A DNA stretch of 64,000 bases from Tenacibaculum dicentrarchi (GCF_964036635.1 NZ_OZ038524.1:2547001-2611000); one strand, 5' to 3'. Counted from the stretch's first letter, positions 51,933 to 61,356 are shown. Notes: a model not told the origin generated them from the sequence alone. Numbers and translations: made by a program.

Positions 51933-53144
51933 TTAACTCAACATCATTTTGGCTCTTTTTACAGAAGCTACTAAAACGTCAATTTCTTGTTTTGTATTAT
52001 AAAAAGCAAACGACGCTCGAACCGTTCCAGGGATTCCGTAAAAATTCATAATCGGTTGTGCACAATGATGCCCAGTACGAACTGCTACGCCTAATTTATC
52101 TAAAATCGACCCTACATCATACGGATGAATTCCTTCTAAATTGAAAGAAATTACAGCAACCTTATCGCTTGTTCCGTAAATTTTTAAGCCTTCAATTTTT
52201 TCTAATTCTTGTGTTCCGTAGGCTAATAATTCGTTTTCTTGTTTGGCGATATTATCAAAACCTATTGAATTTAAGTAATCTATTGCCGCTCCAAAAGCAA
52301 TTCCACCGCAAATATTTGGCGTTCCTGCTTCAAATTTATGAGGCAATCCTGCGTAGGTTGTTTTTTCAAAAGTTACCGTTTCAATCATTTCGCCACCTCC
52401 TTGATAAGGCGGTAATAATTTTAACAATTCCTCTTTTCCGTACAATACACCAACTCCCGTAGGCCCACACATTTTATGTGCCGATGCTACATAAAAATCA
52501 GCATCCAAGGCTTGTACATCTGGTTTTATATGTGGTACTGCTTGCGCTCCATCAATTAAAACATAAGCACCAAATTTATGTGCCGAATCAATAATTTCTT
52601 GAATCGGGTTGATGATTCCTAAGGCATTTGAAACATGATTACAAAATACTAATTTTGTGTTTGCATTTAATAATTCATGATATTTTTCTATTTTTAAAGA
52701 ACCATCTTCATTCATCGGAATTACCTTTAAAATAGCGCCTGTTTTTTCACAAAGCATCTGCCAAGGAACAATATTTGAATGATGTTCTAAAGACGATACA
52801 ATTACTTCATCTCCTGCTTTTAAAATAGCCGAAAAACCCGAAGCAACCACATTAACACTATGCGTTGTTCCTGCGGTTAAAATAATTTCATACGAATGTT
52901 TAGCGTTAAAATGTTGTTGTACTTTTAAACGCGCTTCTTCATATTTATCGGTAGCTTCTTGGCTTAACGTATGCACGCCTCGATGAATATTTGCATTGTA
53001 ATTTGAATAATAATCAACAATAGCATCAATAACAATTTGTGGCGTTTGAGAAGTTGCTCCATTATCAAAATATACTAATTTTTTTCCGTGAACTTCTCGG
53101 TTAAGAATCGGGAAATCAGCTCTAATTTTATCTACAATAAACAT
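51933..53144 (-). CDS. sufS: cysteine desulfurase SufS
   Basis: PLP enzyme that takes sulfur from cysteine for Fe-S cluster assembly by the SUF system. The 403-residue protein starts MFIVDKIRADFPILNREVHGKKLVYFDNGATSQTPQ and has VSSLEHHSNIVPWQ, DGAQAVPH, the PLP lysine in YVASAHKMCGPTGVGVLYG, and the group II cysteine region VAVRTGHHCAQPIM. The in-frame ATG at 53198 is rejected because a -7 box lies between it and the ATG at 53144. No other suf genes are in the window after it, although sufBCD usually lie upstream; here the upstream gene is divergent. Confidence 0.94.
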   Translation of the reverse strand: MFIVDKIRADFPILNREVHGKKLVYFDNGATSQTPQIVIDAIVDYYSNYNANIHRGVHTLSQEATDKYEEARLKVQQHFNAKHSYEIILTAGTTHSVNVVASGFSAILKAGDEVIVSSLEHHSNIVPWQMLCEKTGAILKVIPMNEDGSLKIEKYHELLNANTKLVFCNHVSNALGIINPIQEIIDSAHKFGAYVLIDGAQAVPHIKPDVQALDADFYVASAHKMCGPTGVGVLYGKEELLKLLPPYQGGGEMIETVTFEKTTYAGLPHKFEAGTPNICGGIAFGAAIDYLNSIGFDNIAKQENELLAYGTQELEKIEGLKIYGTSDKVAVISFNLEGIHPYDVGSILDKLGVAVRTGHHCAQPIMNFYGIPGTVRASFAFYNTKQEIDVLVASVKRAKMMLS

Positions 53145-53162
53145 AAAAAATAATATTTGTAA

Positions 53163-53170
53163 CAAAGGTA
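53163..53170 (-). promoter_or_regulatory. -7 promoter box of sufS
   Basis: TACCTTTG on the minus strand matches TAnnTTTG, 18 bases before the ATG at 53144; it fixes the start and shows that sufS has its own promoter. Confidence 0.7.
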
Positions 53171-53211
53171 GCAGTTGTATTTCAATTACAAACATCAATC
53201 AATTAAATTCT

Positions 53212-53219
53212 TACATTTG
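53212..53219 (+). promoter_or_regulatory. -7 promoter box of the serine hydrolase operon
   Basis: TACATTTG matches TAnnTTTG, 15 bases before the ATG at 53235. It excludes the upstream in-frame ATG at 53175. Confidence 0.7.
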
Positions 53220-53234
53220 TTAAAACTGTTTTTT

Positions 53235-54593
53235 ATGAAAAATTTAAAGAAAATCGTGTTATTCATCACTTTTTTTAGTGTTTTAACACTTGGCATTCTT
53301 GTTTATTTAAATTATCCGAAGTTAAACATACTAGCAGGATATTCGGCTAAAAACACCACTTCCTCCGTTTTTTTGGCGAGTAGAAGTTTAGAATTTACCG
53401 ATAAAAACGACAATAATTTTTCGCCAATAAATTTAACTTCGGATGAAATAAATATCGAGGAAAAATCAGCAACAGGTTCCGTTTTTGGTTTATTAACCAG
53501 AAAAGCCGTTTATCGTGAAGGTTTAGGCGCTGTTTTAATTAATGATGATTATGATATCACTAAAAAAACACACATTCCAAAACGTAGTAAACCCGATAAT
53601 ACTACGCCTTTTCCGTACGGAAATGCCAATCAGAAAGACAGCATTTTTAAGAATATCAACTATAAAAAATTAAACAACGTTATTGACACCCTTTTTGATG
53701 TAAAAAACAAAACACGGTCGGTTTTAGTAATTTATAAGGATAAAATTATTGCCGAAAAATATGCCGATGGTTTTGATAAAAACTCCAAACAATTAGGTTG
53801 GTCGATGACTAAAAGTATTGTTAGTACCATTGTTGGAATTATGCAATGCGAAGGCAAAATAAAGGTAAATACTGCTAATTTATTTGAAGAATGGCAAAAC
53901 GATGAGCGTAAAAATATTACGCTTCATAATTTATTACAGATGAATTCAGGCTTGGCTTGGAAAGAAGATTACAACAGCATTTGCGATGCTACAAAAATGC
54001 TTTTTCTAGAAAATGACATGACTAAAACACAGTTAAAAAAACCTTTAACATCAAAACCGAACGAAAATTGGAATTATTCATCAGGAACAACAAATTTAAT
54101 TTCGGGGCTTATTCGTAGTAAATTTAACACGCATCAAGCATATTTAGAATATTGGTACACGGCTTTAATCGATAAAATAGGCATGAATTCAATGCTTATC
54201 GAAACTGATGTAAATGGTAGCTTTGTAGGTTCTTCTTATGGTTGGGCAACCACTAGAGATTGGGCAAAACTCGGGCTTTTATACTTGCACAACGGTCAAT
54301 GGAACGGAACGCATCTTTTTGATAAAGATTGGGTAGAGTACGCCACCAAGCCTACCCCAACTTCCGATAAGCAATACGGTGCGCAAATATGGTTAAATGC
54401 GGGCGGAAAATATGCTGATGTGCCAAAAAATATGTATTCTTTTAATGGGTATAAAGGACAGAATGTGTTTATTTTGCCCACTGAAAATTTGGTCATCGTT
54501 CGTACAGGATTAACCAAAAATGCCGATATGAATCTATTTTTAAAAGAAATAATAGCTTCGATTAAAACTAAAAAAAGACTAAAAAATAACTAA
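53235..54593 (+). CDS. membrane-anchored beta-lactamase-fold serine hydrolase
   Basis: A 452-residue protein with an N-terminal helix (residues 5-24) that would anchor it facing the periplasm. The PF00144 domain (about 130-445) has the SxxK nucleophile motif in LGWSMTKSIVSTIVG, a Tyr-containing second motif in NWNYSSGTTNLIS, and a late loop FNGYKGQNVFILP. This family includes class C beta-lactamases, esterases and D-amino peptidases; the substrate is unknown and resistance activity should not be assumed. An SdpI-type gene follows after 19 bases. Confidence 0.87.
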   Translation: MKNLKKIVLFITFFSVLTLGILVYLNYPKLNILAGYSAKNTTSSVFLASRSLEFTDKNDNNFSPINLTSDEINIEEKSATGSVFGLLTRKAVYREGLGAVLINDDYDITKKTHIPKRSKPDNTTPFPYGNANQKDSIFKNINYKKLNNVIDTLFDVKNKTRSVLVIYKDKIIAEKYADGFDKNSKQLGWSMTKSIVSTIVGIMQCEGKIKVNTANLFEEWQNDERKNITLHNLLQMNSGLAWKEDYNSICDATKMLFLENDMTKTQLKKPLTSKPNENWNYSSGTTNLISGLIRSKFNTHQAYLEYWYTALIDKIGMNSMLIETDVNGSFVGSSYGWATTRDWAKLGLLYLHNGQWNGTHLFDKDWVEYATKPTPTSDKQYGAQIWLNAGGKYADVPKNMYSFNGYKGQNVFILPTENLVIVRTGLTKNADMNLFLKEIIASIKTKKRLKNN

Positions 54594-54612
54594 AATAAAT
54601 TAAAAAATAAAT

Positions 54613-54957
54613 ATGAACCCTTATTATTACGTGCTTTCCATAAACGGATTTTTATTCTTATTCAGTATTATCTTTTATTTTTTTCCGCCTAAAAAAATAA
54701 ATAGTATTTATGGGTATCGCACCAATAAAACCATCAAAAATGAAACTATTTGGCAATTTGCAAATCAGTTTTTTACCAAACAATTTTTAATCTATTCGAG
54801 TATTTCATTAGTCGCTTCGTTAATTTTTGTTTCTTTAAATAAAACCATCAGCTGGCAACCTATGGCGATTATGTTATTGTCGTTAGCCGTATCGGTAATT
54901 AAAACAGAGCAAGAAATTAGCAAAAATTTTGATGATGAAGGAAATAAATTAAAGTAA
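54613..54957 (+). CDS. SdpI family membrane protein
   Basis: A 114-residue protein with three hydrophobic helices and the SdpI/YhfL signature INSIYGYRTNKTIKNETIWQFANQF (residues 29-53). In Bacillus SdpI gives immunity to a peptide toxin, but small stand-alone relatives like this are widespread and mostly uncharacterised. It is probably co-transcribed with the serine hydrolase gene and ends before a palindromic repeat that can act as a terminator. Confidence 0.85.
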   Translation: MNPYYYVLSINGFLFLFSIIFYFFPPKKINSIYGYRTNKTIKNETIWQFANQFFTKQFLIYSSISLVASLIFVSLNKTISWQPMAIMLLSLAVSVIKTEQEISKNFDDEGNKLK

Positions 54958-54969
54958 AATTAGTCTGTC

Positions 54970-55002
54970 AGACCTCACAGGTTTTAAAAACCTGTGAGGT
55001 CT
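54970..55002. repeat. perfect palindrome AGACCTCACAGG..., terminator-like repeat
   Basis: AGACCTCACAGGTTTT, one A, then its exact reverse complement: a 16-base-pair stem between two convergent genes. It probably stops transcription in both directions. The sequence GACCTCACAGG with its mirror is, from memory, a frequent intergenic repeat in Flavobacteriaceae; only one copy is in this window. Confidence 0.8.
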
Positions 55003-55010
55003 ATTATATT

Positions 55011-55685
55011 CTATTTATACTCCTCTTTTAACAAGGCAACATCATCAATAATTTTTTGCATATTTTCTTCTTTTGTACCGTCATACATTCCTCGAATTTG
55101 TCCTTTTTTATCGATTAAAACAAAGTTTTCGGTATGTACAAAATCTTGGTCACCGCCATCGCCTTCATCTAAAACAGCAAAATAATGCTTACGGGCTAAG
55201 TTATAAATATGCTTTTTATCGCCAGTAGTTACGTTCCATTTTCCATCAATTACACCTTTTGCATCGGCATATTTTCGTAATTGCGGAACGCTATCCATTA
55301 CAGGGGTTACCGAATGCGATAAAAACATAATGTCGTCATCATTTTTAAAATTTTCTTGCAATTCACTCATATTATATGCCATCAAAAGACAAATTGTTTG
55401 GCATCGGGTAAAAAAGAAATCGGCAATATAAATTTTATCTTTATAATTGGCATTGGTAATTATTTCGCCATTTTGATTGATGAGTTTAAAAGCGCCAATC
55501 TTATGATTTTTTGATTTTGAACGCACTGATGTATCTACCAATCGAGGGTTGATATCGGCAGGATTGTAAACAGGTAATTTATCATCTACTTTTACCAAAT
55601 GATAAAAAACAGGAATGCCTACCAGCGAAAAAACAAGTAAAAAAAGTAAGGTGCTTTTTGATTTTTTAAAGAATTTTAAATCCAT
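55011..55685 (-). CDS. SCO1/SenC family copper-binding thioredoxin-like protein
   Basis: A 224-residue membrane-anchored protein (helix about 10-31) with a thioredoxin-like periplasmic domain. It carries the SCO copper-site residues: CxxxC in FTRCQTICLLM (about residues 93-97) and the distal His in FVHTENFVLID (about 184). SCO proteins deliver Cu to the CuA centre of cytochrome c oxidase or act in thiol control. It is transcribed alone toward the SdpI-type gene; no oxidase genes are nearby. Confidence 0.92.
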   Translation of the reverse strand: MDLKFFKKSKSTLLFLLVFSLVGIPVFYHLVKVDDKLPVYNPADINPRLVDTSVRSKSKNHKIGAFKLINQNGEIITNANYKDKIYIADFFFTRCQTICLLMAYNMSELQENFKNDDDIMFLSHSVTPVMDSVPQLRKYADAKGVIDGKWNVTTGDKKHIYNLARKHYFAVLDEGDGGDQDFVHTENFVLIDKKGQIRGMYDGTKEENMQKIIDDVALLKEEYK

Positions 55686-55806
55686 TTTTGATTAAATTTC
55701 AGCTAAAATACAGCTAAAAACAACTTTTATATATCTTATCTAAAGAAAAATATAAAAACAAAACCACATCAATACTACAAACTTTTACAGCTGTATTGAA
55801 AATACG

Positions 55807-55814
55807 TACATTTG
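55807..55814 (+). promoter_or_regulatory. -7 promoter box of rseP
   Basis: TACATTTG matches TAnnTTTG, 30 bases before the ATG at 55845. Confidence 0.7.
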
Positions 55815-55844
55815 TGCTATTTTTAAATTTAGAAATACATCTTT

Positions 55845-57194
55845 ATGGAGACGTTAATAAAAGCAGTACAATTTATTTTGAGCTTATCGCTCTTAATTGT
55901 TTTACATGAATTAGGGCATTTTATCCCTGCAAAAATATTTAAAACTAAGGTTGAAAAATTTTACTTATTTTTTGATTATAAGTTTTCTATTTTCAAAAAG
56001 AAAATAGGCGATACCGTGTATGGAATCGGGTGGATTCCGCTTGGAGGCTACGTAAAAATAGCGGGAATGATTGACGAAAGTATGGATACCGAACAGCTAA
56101 ATAAACCCGCACAACCTTGGGAATTTCGTTCAAAACCAGCGTGGCAACGGTTAATTATTATGCTAGGTGGTGTTACGGTAAACTTTATTTTAGGGATTGT
56201 AATTTACATTTGTTTGATGTACACTTACGGCGAAAAATTTTTACCAAACGATAATTTAAAAGATGGTGTTTGGGTACAAAATCAGCTAGGAAAAGATTTA
56301 GGATTACTTACTGGTGATAAAATATTAACAATTGACGGGAAAGCAATTCGAAAATTTAGCGAACTTCCTTTAGAGTTTATCAACGGAAATAATTATACGA
56401 TTCAAAGAAATGGCGTTGTTATTGAAAAAGAAATTCCTACTGATTTTATTTCAAAATTAGTTGATAGAGATAAAAATTCTGGAAGTTTTATTTCGGTTCG
56501 TTTACCGCTTGTTATTGCAAATATTTCTAAAGATTCACCAAATATTAATAGCGATTTACAAGCTAAAGATATTGTTACTGCAATAAATGGTGTTTCAACA
56601 AAATATTTAGATCAGGCAAAAATTGAACTAGAAAAAAACAAAGGACAAGCGGTTAATATAACTATTCAAAGAGCTTCTGAAAGCTTAAGTATTCCTGTAA
56701 AAATTACTGAAAAAGGAAAATTAGGAGTTGGATTAGGGCAATTATCTTCAAAAGATTTAGAAAAATTAGGCTATTATAAATTAGCTAAAAAAACATATTC
56801 AATTAGCGAAGCGATTCCTGCGGGAACAGTAAAAGCATGGTCAACGGTTACCAATTATATTAAGCAATTAAAAAAGGTTTTTAACCCAAGCACAGGTGCT
56901 TATAAAGGTTTGGGAGGTTTTATTTCAATCGGAAGTATTTTTCCTGCCGAATTTAGCTGGGAAGTTTTTTGGAACATCACCGCTTTCTTATCAATTATGT
57001 TAGGCGTTATGAATTTATTGCCAATTCCTGCCTTAGATGGTGGTCATGTAGTGTTCACTTTATGGGAAATGATTACCGGTAAAAAACCTGGTGATAAATT
57101 TTTAGAATACGCACAATTAATAGGTTTTATCTTGTTGATAACCTTGCTTTTATTTGCCAACGGTAATGATATTTTTAGGACATTTTTTAAGTAA
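55845..57194 (+). CDS. rseP: RseP-type site-2 zinc metalloprotease
   Basis: A 449-residue intramembrane protease (M50B) that cuts membrane-bound regulators such as anti-sigma factors. The first helix contains the zinc-binding HExxH in VLHELGHFIPAK (residues 20-31); the third zinc ligand lies in LLPIPALDGGHVVF (about 396-409). Two PDZ-like domains occupy the periplasmic middle (about residues 130-300). No DXR or other usual neighbours are seen in the window; monocistronic with a terminator. Confidence 0.95.
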   Translation: METLIKAVQFILSLSLLIVLHELGHFIPAKIFKTKVEKFYLFFDYKFSIFKKKIGDTVYGIGWIPLGGYVKIAGMIDESMDTEQLNKPAQPWEFRSKPAWQRLIIMLGGVTVNFILGIVIYICLMYTYGEKFLPNDNLKDGVWVQNQLGKDLGLLTGDKILTIDGKAIRKFSELPLEFINGNNYTIQRNGVVIEKEIPTDFISKLVDRDKNSGSFISVRLPLVIANISKDSPNINSDLQAKDIVTAINGVSTKYLDQAKIELEKNKGQAVNITIQRASESLSIPVKITEKGKLGVGLGQLSSKDLEKLGYYKLAKKTYSISEAIPAGTVKAWSTVTNYIKQLKKVFNPSTGAYKGLGGFISIGSIFPAEFSWEVFWNITAFLSIMLGVMNLLPIPALDGGHVVFTLWEMITGKKPGDKFLEYAQLIGFILLITLLLFANGNDIFRTFFK

Positions 57195-57220
57195 AATAGT
57201 TAACTAAATAATTATAATTT

Positions 57221-57255
57221 AAAAAGGGATTTCGTTTTAACGAGTCCCTTTTTTT
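57221..57255 (+). terminator. terminator after rseP
   Basis: AAAAAGGGA and TCCCTTTTT enclose an internal CGTT/AACG pairing; a T run follows. Confidence 0.85.
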
Positions 57256-57373
57256 GGGCTATATTCGTGTTTAGAAAATATTTACAATAGAATCGGATAA
57301 AATAATTTCATAAAATCTGTTTTTCCCGAAATACAGTACAGGCTTTATTAATAAAACACTTAACACCTTTAAA

Positions 57374-58075
57374 ATGAATAAATTAATTGTATTTTTTATC
57401 TTTTTAATAAATTATACCACAATAAATTCACAAGAAATTGATCGTTTAATCGATAAAATAACACCGAATTTATGCGAATGTATTCAGAAAATTGAAAATT
57501 ATAAAAACCTAAAAATTGAATTTACTAATTGTCAGAATATAATTAAGAAGAAGTTTAACTTAACTAAAAAAGAAGCAGATATTTATAATATTGAGATTAA
57601 GAAAAAAAATTATTTAAAATCAAAAATACTCACTTCCCTTTCTAGTAAATGTTGTTACTTTAATAAACTATCATTCGATTTTTTAAATCAAAAAATTTTA
57701 AAAAAAACAATACTCAAATCAAAAATAGATTCAATTATTACAAACAAATATGTAGAAGGTAAAAAATTATCTGAGTATAATGATCTTTTCGGCTATATTA
57801 GTTTTAAAGTTAAAATTGAAAAAATTAAAAAAGAAAACTGTGATTTTATAACAAAAATTTACGTTAAAAAAAATAGTCTTAAATTTAGAATAACTTCTTT
57901 TTTTGATAAAAATATAACAATATCTGATGATGAATATTATATTTTCGGGCATATAGAAAGTTCACCTGACGGCTTCTTTATTCAAAAGAATAATGATAAT
58001 GAGCCTTATGTTTTTATTCATAATGTAGTCAATTTAAGAACCTTAGAAATGAGAGGTATAGACGAATTACTGTAA
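57374..58075 (+). CDS. exported hypothetical protein, Lys- and Ile-rich
   Basis: A 233-residue protein with a signal peptide (MNKLIVFFIFLINYTTINSQ). Residues 20-90 contain four cysteines (LCECIQKIENY, FTNCQNI and SKCCYF), in a pattern seen in small exported Bacteroidota proteins beginning with DKITPxxCxC. The C-terminal half has strands (ISDDEYYIFGHIESSPDGFFIQ). No family name is recognised. Codon use is even more AT-rich than the surroundings. It is 179 bases from rseP, beyond a terminator, and convergent with the next gene. Confidence 0.65.
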   Translation: MNKLIVFFIFLINYTTINSQEIDRLIDKITPNLCECIQKIENYKNLKIEFTNCQNIIKKKFNLTKKEADIYNIEIKKKNYLKSKILTSLSSKCCYFNKLSFDFLNQKILKKTILKSKIDSIITNKYVEGKKLSEYNDLFGYISFKVKIEKIKKENCDFITKIYVKKNSLKFRITSFFDKNITISDDEYYIFGHIESSPDGFFIQKNNDNEPYVFIHNVVNLRTLEMRGIDELL

Positions 58076-58077
58076 TT

Positions 58078-58105
58078 TTTTTTAGATAGAATTTAAACAG
58101 ATTCT
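58078..58105. repeat. short 28-base repeat, copy 2
   Basis: TTTTTTAGATAGAATTTAAA followed by CAGATTCT; three differences from the copy at 16271-16298. It lies three bases after the stop of the gene at 57374. Confidence 0.4.
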
Positions 58106-58156
58106 AAACTCAATATTTGCAAAAATCAGTGAAATTAGCGTCGATTTAAACACAAA

Positions 58157-58185
58157 AAAAGCATCGTAATAACCACGATGCTTTT
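58157..58185. terminator. bidirectional terminator between the gene at 57374 and the olsF-like gene
   Basis: An 11-base-pair stem, AAAAGCATCGT with ACGATGCTTTT, around a seven-base loop, between convergent genes. Confidence 0.88.
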
Positions 58186-58216
58186 CTATTTTATTTGATT
58201 TCAAAACCTTTAAAAA

Positions 58217-60025
58217 CTACTTCTTTAAATTTTCAGAAGCTTGCTTTTCTAATTGTGCCTGATACTCTTCTATAACAGGTTTTAAAGTGCTGTCAGGTAT
58301 TTCAGCTACTTTTATATACAACAAACCATCCACAGCATTATTAAATTTCGGATCGACATTAAAAGCTACTAAACGCCCATTTTGCTTTACATATTTTTTA
58401 ATAAGTACTGGCATACGCAATGCTCCTGGCTCAATTTCATCGATAATTTTATCAAATTTTTGCATATCTGCTTTGGTGGCATCAAATACAAAATCTTTAT
58501 CGGCATCTTTTAGTTTTACTTTAAATTCTTGCTTCGGATAAATATATTGCGCCACATACGGATCGTAATAATGAGACTTCATAAACTCAATCATTAACGA
58601 CTTCGAAAACGCCGAAAATTTATTGCTAATACTCACACCGCCCAATAAATATTTATATTCAGGATGACGCAATGTAACGTGTACAATTCCTTTCCAAAGT
58701 AAAAATAATGGCATTGGTTTTTGCTGATAACTCTTTGCAACAAAAGCACGCCCTAACTCCATCGAATTTTCCATCATGCTATACAATTCAGGTTCAATTC
58801 GAAATAAAGTATGTATATAAAAACCGTTAATTCCGTACTTTTTAAAAATATCTTTCCCTAACCCCATTCGGTAAGCCCCTACTAATTCTTTAGCAACGCT
58901 ATCCCATAAAAATAGGTGATGATAATATTTATCAAACTTATCTAAATCGATGGCTTTGTTTGTTCCTTCGCCAATATCTCTAAAGGTAATTTCACGTAAA
59001 CGGCCAATTTCATGTAAAACATTTGGTATTTCTTTTGCATTTGCAAAAAAGACCTCATAATTTTTACTTTCTAGTAATCGGCTTCCCTTTTCCCTTAAAG
59101 CATCTACTTCTTTAGTAAATAAATCGGGTGCTCTTTGTGTCGTAATTTTTTTAGCTTTTTTAGGGATTTTTAAATTTTTAGGTGATAATATTTTTGACGA
59201 TTCTTTTTCAAAAGGATTCGCCAACATATATGTTTTCTTTCTTATAAATTGATAAAAAGAAGGAATATCTTTAAATTCTGCCTGATCTTTTACAGAAATA
59301 GCTTTTCCTATTCGTACTTTTATCACCTTATTATTTTGAGAAACTGCTTCCGATGGTAATTTTGCTGTTCTAAGAGTTCCACTAATTCTAGACAGTAAAT
59401 AAAATAACGGGCTGTTTTTAGCATGAAAATAAATAGGAATTACCGGTACTTTTGCTTTTTTAATTAAGCGTACAGCTCCATCTTCCCAAGGTTTATCAAC
59501 CATTAATTTACCATCACGATGCGTAGAAACTTCTCCGGCAGGAAAAATTCCTAAAGGTTTTCCTTCACGTAAATGCAATAATGAATTTTTAATCCCTGCA
59601 ATACTCGATTTAGCATCCTTTCTATCTTCAAAAGGATTTACTGGCATTATATACGGCTGTAAAGGTTCAATTTTGTGTAATAAAAAGTTGGCTATAATTT
59701 TGTAATCTGGTCTTTTTTCTACTAATATTTTAAGTAATAAAACACCATCCATAGCCCCTAAAGGATGATTAGAAATAGTAATAAAAGGTCCTTCTTTAGG
59801 AATTCTTTTTAAATCTTCTTCAGGTATTTCATAAGTAACTTTGCAGTCAGCTAAAACACCATTTAAAAATTCTAAGTCTGTTTTATCTTTATTATTATCA
59901 TATATTTTATTAATTGCAGAAATGCGTAAAACCCTCATCAATAACCATCCTGTAAAAGTTCCTACAACACCTAATTTATCTAATCCGATAACTTTAGCAA
60001 TTTCTTTTGATGTAACTATTCCCAT
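58217..60025 (-). CDS. olsF: bifunctional lysophospholipid acyltransferase / N-acyltransferase, OlsF-like
   Basis: A 602-residue fusion. Residues about 70-270 are a PlsC-type O-acyltransferase with ITISNHPLGAMDGVLL (the H and D spaced by five residues, as in this subfamily) and GKPLGIFPAGEVSTH. Residues about 320-560 are an OlsB-like N-acyltransferase (EIGRLREITFRDIGEGTNKAIDLDKFDKYYHHLFLWD, GRAFVAKSYQQKPMPLFLLWKGI). OlsF, described from Serratia and Flavobacterium johnsoniae, makes phosphorus-free ornithine lipids from ornithine and acyl-ACP. The ornithine specificity here is inferred from family. Single gene with its own promoter. Confidence 0.85.
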   Translation of the reverse strand: MGIVTSKEIAKVIGLDKLGVVGTFTGWLLMRVLRISAINKIYDNNKDKTDLEFLNGVLADCKVTYEIPEEDLKRIPKEGPFITISNHPLGAMDGVLLLKILVEKRPDYKIIANFLLHKIEPLQPYIMPVNPFEDRKDAKSSIAGIKNSLLHLREGKPLGIFPAGEVSTHRDGKLMVDKPWEDGAVRLIKKAKVPVIPIYFHAKNSPLFYLLSRISGTLRTAKLPSEAVSQNNKVIKVRIGKAISVKDQAEFKDIPSFYQFIRKKTYMLANPFEKESSKILSPKNLKIPKKAKKITTQRAPDLFTKEVDALREKGSRLLESKNYEVFFANAKEIPNVLHEIGRLREITFRDIGEGTNKAIDLDKFDKYYHHLFLWDSVAKELVGAYRMGLGKDIFKKYGINGFYIHTLFRIEPELYSMMENSMELGRAFVAKSYQQKPMPLFLLWKGIVHVTLRHPEYKYLLGGVSISNKFSAFSKSLMIEFMKSHYYDPYVAQYIYPKQEFKVKLKDADKDFVFDATKADMQKFDKIIDEIEPGALRMPVLIKKYVKQNGRLVAFNVDPKFNNAVDGLLYIKVAEIPDSTLKPVIEEYQAQLEKQASENLKK

Positions 60026-60047
60026 TAATTCAAATTTGGCATAAATG

Positions 60048-60055
60048 CAAATATA
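60048..60055 (-). promoter_or_regulatory. -7 promoter box of the olsF-like gene
   Basis: TATATTTG on the minus strand matches TAnnTTTG, 22 bases before the start at 60025; it lies just beyond the lysC stop. Confidence 0.65.
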
Positions 60056-60081
60056 ACTGAATTTTGCGAGACTATAATTTT

Positions 60082-61356
60082 TTATTGTATAACCAACTGC
60101 GCTGTTTCTGTATTAATTTGACTTATAATTGACTTTCCTTTTTTACGTATTTTTTCAAGCGCTTTTTCATCAAAATGACGAATAGTATAAAGTGTAACTT
60201 CTTTGTAAGTTTTTATTTTAAAATCTGATTTTAAATCGGTATAAAAAGCGTCGAATAAATCATATTTATCATCTACACAAACCGAAAAACTAATGGCTGA
60301 ATTTTGAATTAAATTTACCTTTAATTTATATTTATGTAATTTCTCAAAAACAGCACTGATATTGCTTTCTACCATAAAAGAAAAATCTTTAGCCGAAATT
60401 GAAATCAAAATTTGATGTTTTTTTACTATAAAACACGGTACTTCAGGATTAATTTTAGTGCCTTTTCCTACACAAGTTCCTTTGTTTGATAAATCATCGA
60501 AAGAACGCACAAAAAGTGGGATATTTTTTTTCTCTAAAGGTTGAATCGTTTTTGGATGAATTACAGACGCTCCATAAAAAGCCATTTCAATAGCTTCGGT
60601 ATAAGAAATTTCGTGTAGCAATTCCGTTTGTGTAAACACCCGAGGATCGGCATTTAAAACTCCTGTAACATCTTTCCAAATAGTTACACTTTTGGCATTT
60701 AAACAATAAGCAAAAATACCTGCTGTGTAATCAGAACCTTCTCTTCCTAGGGTTGTTGTTATAGGCGTATTTTGCTTGTTTTTAACTGTTTTAAGTGATG
60801 TACTTCCTAAAAAACCTTGGGTAATATTTAAGGTTTTTTTAACAATATACGTATTTATTTGCGCTTCAGTTAGCTTCCAATCAATTTTTGCATCTCTATA
60901 ATTGGCATCCGTTTTAATGCAGTTTCTAACGTCTATCCACTTGTTTTCTATGCCAATTTCAGATAAATAAGCACTCACAATAATCGTCGATAACAACTCG
61001 CCAAAACCAACAATTTGGTCGTAGACATAATCATAATCATCCGAAGTATTTTGAACCATAAAACCACTTAATTCACCTAATAAATGGTTTACTTTATTAA
61101 AAACAGGATGCTTTTTGTCAAATAAATCGGTTACTATTTTTTGATGAAAATTTTCAACAAAACAAATCGCTTCTTTTAAATTATCTTTTTTATAAAAATA
61201 AGCATTGATAATTTCTTCAAAAGCATTGGTCATTTTTCCCATTGCCGAAATTACTACCAAAACATTTTCTGTACCTTCGTGCTGTAACACGTTTGCTACG
61301 TTTTTTACAGCGTTAGCATCTTTTACTGATGCGCCTCCAAACTTAAATATTCTCAT
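60082..61356 (-). CDS. lysC: aspartate kinase (monofunctional)
   Basis: First enzyme of the aspartate family pathway (Lys, Thr, Met, diaminopimelate). The catalytic domain starts MRIFKFGGASVKDANAVKN and contains VLVVISAMGKMTNAF, ITTTLGREGSDYTAGIFAYCL and WKDVTGVLNADPRVF; two ACT-type segments follow from about residue 310. At 424 residues, without a homoserine dehydrogenase domain, it is monofunctional. Its start overlaps the GNAT gene by 14 bases, so the two are translated together. Confidence 0.94.
   Translation of the reverse strand: MRIFKFGGASVKDANAVKNVANVLQHEGTENVLVVISAMGKMTNAFEEIINAYFYKKDNLKEAICFVENFHQKIVTDLFDKKHPVFNKVNHLLGELSGFMVQNTSDDYDYVYDQIVGFGELLSTIIVSAYLSEIGIENKWIDVRNCIKTDANYRDAKIDWKLTEAQINTYIVKKTLNITQGFLGSTSLKTVKNKQNTPITTTLGREGSDYTAGIFAYCLNAKSVTIWKDVTGVLNADPRVFTQTELLHEISYTEAIEMAFYGASVIHPKTIQPLEKKNIPLFVRSFDDLSNKGTCVGKGTKINPEVPCFIVKKHQILISISAKDFSFMVESNISAVFEKLHKYKLKVNLIQNSAISFSVCVDDKYDLFDAFYTDLKSDFKIKTYKEVTLYTIRHFDEKALEKIRKKGKSIISQINTETAQLVIQ

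Noticed and set aside
53235..54593. Beta-lactamase resistance gene
   Set aside because: The fold is shared by many esterases and peptidases; the sequence has no specific class C features beyond SxxK and a Tyr motif.
54994..55185. Plus-strand frame opposite the SCO gene end
   Set aside because: Starts within the palindromic repeat and is antisense to the conserved SCO C-terminus.
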